Translations under genes and position numbers: made by a program
The notes under the pieces: model-generated
Databases searched by the model: none
Told to the model about the DNA's origin: nothing
The model's input: the letters and a program-made list of their open reading frames with translations, nothing else
Source: Sipunculus nudus
Taxonomy: Eukaryota > Annelida > Sipuncula > Golfingiida > Sipunculidae
Reading direction: 5' to 3'
Assembly: GCA_026874595.1 (NCBI GenBank)
Contig: CM049311.1
Coordinates: 75,714,453 to 75,778,452 of the forward strand
Length of the DNA stretch: 64,000 nt
Part shown: piece by piece, positions 58,390 through 64,000 of the stretch
Layout: the number at the start of each line of letters is the position of its first letter
Numbering within the stretch: the first letter of the stretch is position 1

Positions 58390-59845
58390 GAGGGACTCGA
58401 CAACCCGGCGGTTTTTTTCAATGGGGGAGTTATTATGAGACGCATTTAATGAGGATCCATCCGCTATTTCTTTTTTATAAAGGAAACCTTTTCCATTTCC
58501 CGCCTCCCTACCCCCGCCCTGCCACACAGAACATCGTTTACCATGCGGTCCTTACATAGTAATATTTCCTTGTTGACGTGACTGTAGCCCCCGTGCCATA
58601 GAAAAACTTGTTTACCATGCGATCCTAGCATTTTCTTGCGACCGCCCAGCATCCTGTATCCTACAATATATGAGGGGAATAAGAAATATAGAGTTACCTT
58701 TTACAGATCTTGCTATGATCTCAAGCATTAATGTAACATCATGTATTAAGGTATTCAAGAGAATAACAATACCCTCGGCTTATACAGGTGTATTAACAAT
58801 GCCGGGCAGCTGTGTCGGAGAGGGATATTTATGTAAGCATTATTCTGTATAATAAAGTCATATATATCTCGCTTATGCATGAAATTGAATATTTACTTGA
58901 ATAAATATATTTACTTGAATAAATAGGGTATCAAGAATCTACAGAAGGAGGCTTCGCTGTCGGATACATTTATGGTATAGATGCTCATGATATTTGTAAG
59001 TATGTTGCCTGGCATTCACTGAAATATGTAATATAAAAAAAATAATTATAAATCACAGCCAGTAGATTAAGGCCGTCTAATAAACTAAGTATATATTATT
59101 CCATTAACATTTGCATTTGCATTAATATTTGTACACTGACTAGCTATATGAAAGAACGGAATTGTTAAAAGGCTGCTTGGTTTTACCTTTGAGACTCGGG
59201 TCTTGGGTCTTTTTGGTCTCCATGAAACGGCCTATTTCCTTATAACGAGAACGTTTCTAAAATATCATTTTTATATAATTTTGAAAAGTGTAACAAAAAA
59301 AAATTTTTAATTTACTTTAGTACGTGTGTTTGCTTAGTATACATCTATGAAATGATAAACTTCAAGGCCCACTAAGTAATTAATGTGTAAGGTGTACCTG
59401 ACGGCAGATGGAAACAGTGGTTGGCTTTGAATTTACGGGGTTCAATTACTCGCGCTCAGGCAATAATTCATAATTTCACGGGGTTTAATTTTTGCGATGG
59501 GGCATATAGTAATAATTTGAAATAAACGACAAAATAGTTATCAATTCTCTATTACACAAAGTTATTAGTATCTGCTGACGCCTCATTAACCACGCACACG
59601 GCCCATGACTGATTTTGGTAAGCTAATTAACGGGGGTTTCCCAGCTAGGGTCAGAGTTAATTACCAGAAAGACCTCCCCACAGTTCACCTGTCAGCCTGT
59701 GTGCAGGTGTGATAAATAATAATGCTTTGGTCAAGAAACCATGTTAGTCATCACAGGAAAACTAGCCCCGTCTTGTTTAAACAAGCTCCCTATGTATCTG
59801 TTACGAAGGTCTTCCTGGGCTATAGCGTCTTCATAAACGTCTCTT
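58390..59845. other. No supported gene
   Basis: AT-rich. A short direct repeat TTACTTGAATAAATA occurs twice at 58892-58925. Nothing else is supported. Confidence 0.45.
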
Positions 59846-59848
59846 ATT

Positions 59849-60315
59849 ATGTCTCCCCCTCCAGGAGAGACATGTTGTTTTCAGTGCCTCTGTCGTCGTC
59901 TGTCGTCGTCAGTCGTCGTCGTCTGTTAGATATCTTGTGAACGCGATAAATTTTGAGGGCTGCATATTTTCCTCCAAAATATTTTACACTGAATGTAATT
60001 TTTTTTTGTGAAACCCTTAACTTTTGAAATATTTTACATATTGTCCTCAAATTTAGTACACCGATTGTATCTGCAAAGTTCTCGAAGAAGTTCCAATACC
60101 TTCAAGGTCATATCAGCCAAATTGTAGTTTTTTTTTCTTTTGAACGCGATTACCTTTGAAGGGTTGGATATTTCCCTCCTAAATTTGAAACACTGATTGT
60201 TCCTACCAAAAGCCTGGATGAGTTTGTAACCTGGTGACCTAAAAGGGGTCCGATCTCTCACAGTGTGTTCATTGATATAACCTATATGCATCCGGGGGGA
60301 GACATCTGTGTTAAG
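59849..60315. mobile_element. 'ATGTCTCC...GGAGACAT' MITE-like element
   Basis: The left end TATGTCTCCCCCTCC is mirrored by GGGGGGAGACATCT near 60295-60310. The left end also forms its own hairpin (ATGTCTCC...GGAGAGACAT). A GTCGTC tract follows (59889-59925). Then come two similar internal blocks, 'ACGCGATAA.TTTTGA.GG' at about 59941 and 'AACGCGATTACCTTTGAAGG' at about 60143. I recognise this as a repeat common in molluscs. Frames on the minus strand are not genes. Confidence 0.6.
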
Positions 60316-60339
60316 CAAGTGCAAAAACAAGCCATTTCC

Positions 60340-60363
60340 TTTTTTTTTTTGGGGGGGGGGGGG
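60340..60363 (+). repeat. T11-G13 tract
   Basis: Eleven T followed by thirteen G immediately outside the MITE-like element. Confidence 0.9.
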
Positions 60364-60364
60364 C

Positions 60365-60775
60365 TTTTTATAAAGGGATCAGGGTATATGTAACATTCTG
60401 TTAGAACATATGTTTCACATTTATGGAAGTATCCACCACGATATTTTGAATGCTAGGTTCACCTTTAAGGGGTTTAATCACCCAAAAAAAGCATGTTGAA
60501 TAAACACGAAAATTAGGGTCTTCTCTTTTAAATGAATTGGTACCTGCCAAAATATTGCCCTGAAACCGTTGGCTTACTCCTGTATGCAAGTTTTAAAAAT
60601 AGTGGACCGGGCGCGATCACAGGCTTCAGCGCGTGTGCATCGCCGGGCTACAATACCTGTCAATAAGGAAATAGCCCAAAAAATGTAATACATGTTCATG
60701 CTGGCTCATACATCGCGTCTTGGGGTTTCTCTGGGTTCGGATACATGGGTTCACAAGCACTGTGCGTGTCTTTTC
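60365..60775. other. No supported gene
   Basis: Short frames only; a GC-richer patch at 60605-60650. Confidence 0.45.
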
Positions 60776-60778
60776 AGC

Positions 60779-60902
60779 TGAAGCCTCTGGATCTATCGTA
60801 CAGGACTGGTGTGACAGGTTCTACAATAAATTTACATTCGACCCATGGAGCCTAAAGCCCATGCAGCAGGATATATCTGAGGACATGAAGATCCTCGTAT
60901 GA
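60779..60902 (+). CDS. Candidate terminal exon, unrecognised
   Basis: A splice-acceptor-like GTGTCTTTTCAG ends at 60778. From there one frame is open to TGA at 60902. It encodes about 40 residues including EASGSIVQDWCDRFYNKFTF, then DPWSLKPMQQ and a charged end. Composition is strongly protein-like, with Trp, Cys, Met and acidic residues, and less AT-biased than nearby frames. The upstream part can also be read from an ATG at 60720. There is no donor, polyadenylation signal or family match that I can give. It could be the last exon of a host gene lying to the left, or a retrocopy fragment. Confidence 0.3.
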
Positions 60903-60904
60903 AC

Positions 60905-61230
60905 TAGTTTGGACTACTCTTTGGTTTGCATCTGTCGCGCATGCGCAAATCGGATCTCCGGTCCCGCGGCCTTGCTATTGTAGCAGACACATGTGGAATG
61001 AATAGGAACTGAGACCGTGTGCTGGAATGATTTTGCCTGGGAAATTTTGTATAAAGCAAAAATAAACTGACGGTGTGAAGAATAGTCATTATAATAATTC
61101 ATGTAATTATCTTGCCACTGATTATGTCCCTTTACTAAATTTTCATTATAGCAAGCTATTCACCTACCTCTTTTCATAGAATTCATGCGAGTTCAGGCTT
61201 AACCTGCATATGTACGGGTGATTATTCCTG
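60905..61230. other. No recognisable feature
   Basis: Two overlapping minus frames of about 60 codons have no support. Confidence 0.45.
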
Positions 61231-61234
61231 CTGA

Positions 61235-61495
61235 AAGAAAGTTCTTATAACGCCTCTTGACGGATGTTGAGCATGTTTATCTATAAGTTGTTAGTAAAAA
61301 TTGTTCATGCGCAGATGTTGATAAGCAGGAAAAAACCCGGTGACCTAAAGTGATAGGTTACTATTTGAAAAAAGCCACGAGTAAATTCCTTGTTAATCTG
61401 ATTTGCCGCCAGATATCCTTGCTTGATGTGTTTGGATTATTTTCTTGGGCCTCCACATGTTATTACACCGGTAAATAAATAAGCGAACAGCCTAT
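61235..61495 (+). repeat. Dispersed repeat shared with 27.8 kb, copy B
   Basis: The partner of 27784-28060, same orientation and block order. Confidence 0.65.
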
Positions 61496-61499
61496 GTGC

Positions 61500-62235
61500 T
61501 GAGGGATCGGCGTTTTCCGATCTATGTGTATACAATAAATCAAGGGATAATATATTTAGTTAACAGTCGTAAGATATTAGAATAACTAGGCAAGTTTAAA
61601 GATACAGGGCATTTGTTATATTAAAATTACATTTGTGTAATCTAATGAACCAACCAGAGTTATGTAATATGTTAATGATTATATTTTTATTGATTAGTTA
61701 CTCCGAAATAAAATAATTGATATATATCGATATGTCCGAAATAAAGTATATTCCAATGGACAATGTTATGTAATTAGAACTTTTCAGGGAGACATTTTCG
61801 ACCGATTCAGAAATAGTAACGTGCAGATGTAATCGTAAACATTTTGACATGAGACCCTGTGTTGAATTTCCTCTAGAATTTCAAAAAGGGTCTTCTCTAA
61901 TCTTATAAAGCTTAGAGCTGACACTAGACCTTTCTTTATTCATGGATTATTAATGTAATTCAAAGAAAGGTGAGCTCACTCTTCAGACTGTGCATTAGTG
62001 TGATTACTTTTCTATTTCTCCGAGTGATATTTTGTAAAATTACTTGGAGTAAGTCTACTTTAAAACGTTGAAAGGTTCATCAAATAACACGGTCTATGAA
62101 AAGAAAAATAAGAAAGCATTTTAAAAACCAAGACTTTTTAAAAAAGCATTTTATGTTATATGAGAAGATAGCGCAGGAGAAAAATGGGCCCAGTTCCAAT
62201 TATATATTATTGTATTACCTTATACGTGAACGAAA
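61500..62235. other. No supported gene
   Basis: AT-rich spacer; a 62-codon Lys-rich frame at 62096-62284 enters the next repeat and is not supported. Confidence 0.45.
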
Positions 62236-62239
62236 TGAG

Positions 62240-63925
62240 AGATTACTTTTTAGCTCAGCTGACTGTAAGTCATCTGAGCTATAGCGATCACCTTTTGTCC
62301 GTCGTCCGTCTGTCCGTCCGTCCGTCCGTTAACCTGGCACAAATCGTAACCGATGGACCTAGAAACTTGCAACTTGAAATTCTGAAAGGTCAATGAAAAA
62401 TCTCTTTGGAAACCAGAAATAAGGTCTCTGTTACCCATATCCTTTGAGCTATGGGGCCCCAAAGTACCCCCCAGAATAGTCAAAAATGTCATACAAAAAC
62501 TTCAATATCTCATTAACTACATCACTGATGGTCATGATTTTTGGCGTACATATTGATCATTAGATCTACCATCAGTTCCTGTAGACTGGTGGCTCCACCT
62601 GTGTTTTTCGATTTTTTTACGAATTTGTTCTCTATTTTTGAGACCTTTAAAAAATGTGAACATCTGTTAACAGGGCACAAACCGTAAAGACTGGACCGAG
62701 ATTTTTCATTCTTGACACAGTGAGAGACTAATGAAAAGTCTCCAAGGAAACCATAAATAAGGTCTCTGTTACCCATATCCTTTGAGCTGTTGGGCTCCCA
62801 GTTACCCCCCCCCCCCCAGAACATCTCAATAACTACAACACTGATGGTCATGATTTTTTGGAATACATATTGATCAAGAGGTGTTCCATAAGTTCCTGCA
62901 GACTGGTGGCGCCACCTGTATTTCTTTCAAATTTTTACAATTTTTTTCCTTTATTTTCGAGACCTTTAAGGATGTAGTTATCTGTCAACAGGGTACAAAT
63001 TGTAACGACTGGACCTAGAATCATCATTCTTGACACACTGGGAGACCCATGAAAAGTCAATCGAAACCTGAAATTAGGTCTCTGTTACCCATATCCTTTG
63101 AGCTATGGCACTCCAAAATACAGCTCAGAATAATGCAGAGATCACCATAATTCTTTGCATGGATATTGTTCATTGAGTGTTTTATCAGTTTCTACAGACT
63201 GGAGGCACCGTTTGTATTTGTTCGGGTGTTTTACGATTTTTTTTTTCAATTTTTGAGACCTTCAAAGATATGAACATCTGTTAACAGGGCACAAATCATA
63301 ACAACTTGACCAAGAATCTTCATTCTTGACATACAGGGAGACCCATAAAAAATCTCCATGGAAACCTGAAATTAGGTCTCTGTTTAAGCTGTATGGATCC
63401 AAAATACCAGCCAGAATAATGAAATTTGATACAAAAACTGCTGTATCTCAATAACTACAACACTGATGGTCATGATTTTTGGCATACATATTGATCATGA
63501 GGTGTTCCATCGGTTTCTGCAGACTGGGTGCGCCACCTCTATTTTTTTCATATTTTTACGATTTTTTTCTTTGTGTTTTTGAGACCTTTAAAGATTTTGT
63601 TATCTGTCAACAGGGTACAAATCGTAACAACTGGACCTAGATTCTACATTCTTGTAAAGCAAGGAGGCCCATGAAAAGTATCTGTGGAAACCTGAAATTA
63701 GGTCTCTGTTTACCATATCCTTCAAGCTATAGGACTCCGAAATATCCCTCAGAGTAATGGAAAATTTGATACAAAAGCTGAAGTATCTGAACAACTAATG
63801 CAGAGATCACCATGATTCTTTGCATGAATATTGACCATTAAGTATTTTTTTATTAGTTTCTGCAGACAGGTGGAGCCACCTGTATTTTTTTCAAGTTTAT
63901 GCATTTTTTCTCTATTTTTGAGATA
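62240..63925 (+). repeat. 'GTCCGTCC' family element with about five tandem units of about 320 bp
   Basis: The head reads TTTTTAGCTCAGCTGACTGT, then a GTCCGTCCGTCC tract at about 62300. After it the landmark CAGACTGGTGGCGCCACC (or a variant) recurs at 62581, 62898, 63194, 63519 and 63862, so unit lengths are 317, 296, 325 and 343 bp. Each unit also has 'TTTTTGAGACCTTTAA', AACAGGGCACAAATCGTAAC, 'GAAATTAGGTCTCTGTT' and 'CACTGATGGTCATGATTTTT'. A single-unit copy lies inverted at 22550-22970. Short minus frames here share VNRDLISGF-like words only because the unit is repeated. Confidence 0.85.
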
Positions 63926-64000
63926 TATAAATACAGATACAACCTTACCTGTTGGTTAATCTGTTTGATACTTCAGTTGAATGCGTATATACTACCATTC

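Noticed and set aside
62250-63794. Minus ORFs sharing VNRDLISGF-like words as a gene family
   Set aside because: The shared words come from the repeated units of the 'GTCCGTCC' element; the frames are short and broken between units.

Overview
The window looks like intergenic or intronic DNA from an AT-rich, repeat-dense invertebrate genome, most likely a marine mollusc. The evidence is the absence of any long conserved ORF, operon or bacterial signal, the many TA microsatellites, the tRNA-derived SINE heads, and several dispersed repeats of types I associate with bivalve and gastropod genomes. These include the 'GTCCGTCCGTCC' element with a TAGCTCAGCTGA end, the 'ATGTCTCC...GGAGACAT' element, and a 'CCGCCAAAGG...GTTATGTTTTTGC' element. 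The species cannot be fixed from the sequence. No intact protein-coding gene was found. Most open frames are short and random, or are products of tandem repeats. A few are listed as low-confidence exons or transposon relics.

Layout. 0-4 kb holds a 393-bp duplicated repeat, a tRNA-SINE-like repeat, a decayed cysteine-rich (CXC-like) transposon tail, and a 5'-truncated non-LTR retrotransposon ending in a TA tract. 4-12 kb is mostly featureless, with a second copy of the SINE-like body, a tRNA-like SINE with a TA tract inside it, and, at 11.9 kb, a complete hammerhead ribozyme on the minus strand. 12-23 kb holds degraded SINE heads, a 183-bp duplication, a pyrimidine-rich minisatellite, an AGT array and dispersed repeats. 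23.1-26.2 kb is a satellite of about 38 copies of a 58-bp monomer with two alternating subtypes, split by an 834-bp solo LTR with a 4-bp target duplication. 26-36 kb is dispersed repeats and unique AT-rich DNA. 36.7-38.9 kb is a second, unrelated 58/60-bp minisatellite that is open in all three minus frames. 39.47-43.41 kb is a 3.9-kb hAT-type element defined by terminal inverted repeats and an 8-bp target duplication. It carries a 155-bp satellite at its right end and no recognisable transposase. 44-55 kb includes a GC-richer ORF island at 46 kb, a 193-bp duplication and another tRNA-SINE. 55.27-55.61 kb is a second solo LTR. 59.8-64 kb is an 'ATGTCTCC' element followed by a tandem array of units of about 320 bp of the 'GTCCGTCC' family, which runs to near the window end.

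Taken together the window records repeat turnover rather than gene function: retroelement insertion followed by LTR-LTR loss (two solo LTRs), DNA-transposon insertion, growth of tandem arrays, and SINE spread. The most informative objects are the hammerhead ribozyme, the hAT element with an internal satellite, the satellite cut by the solo LTR, and the all-frames-open minisatellite.
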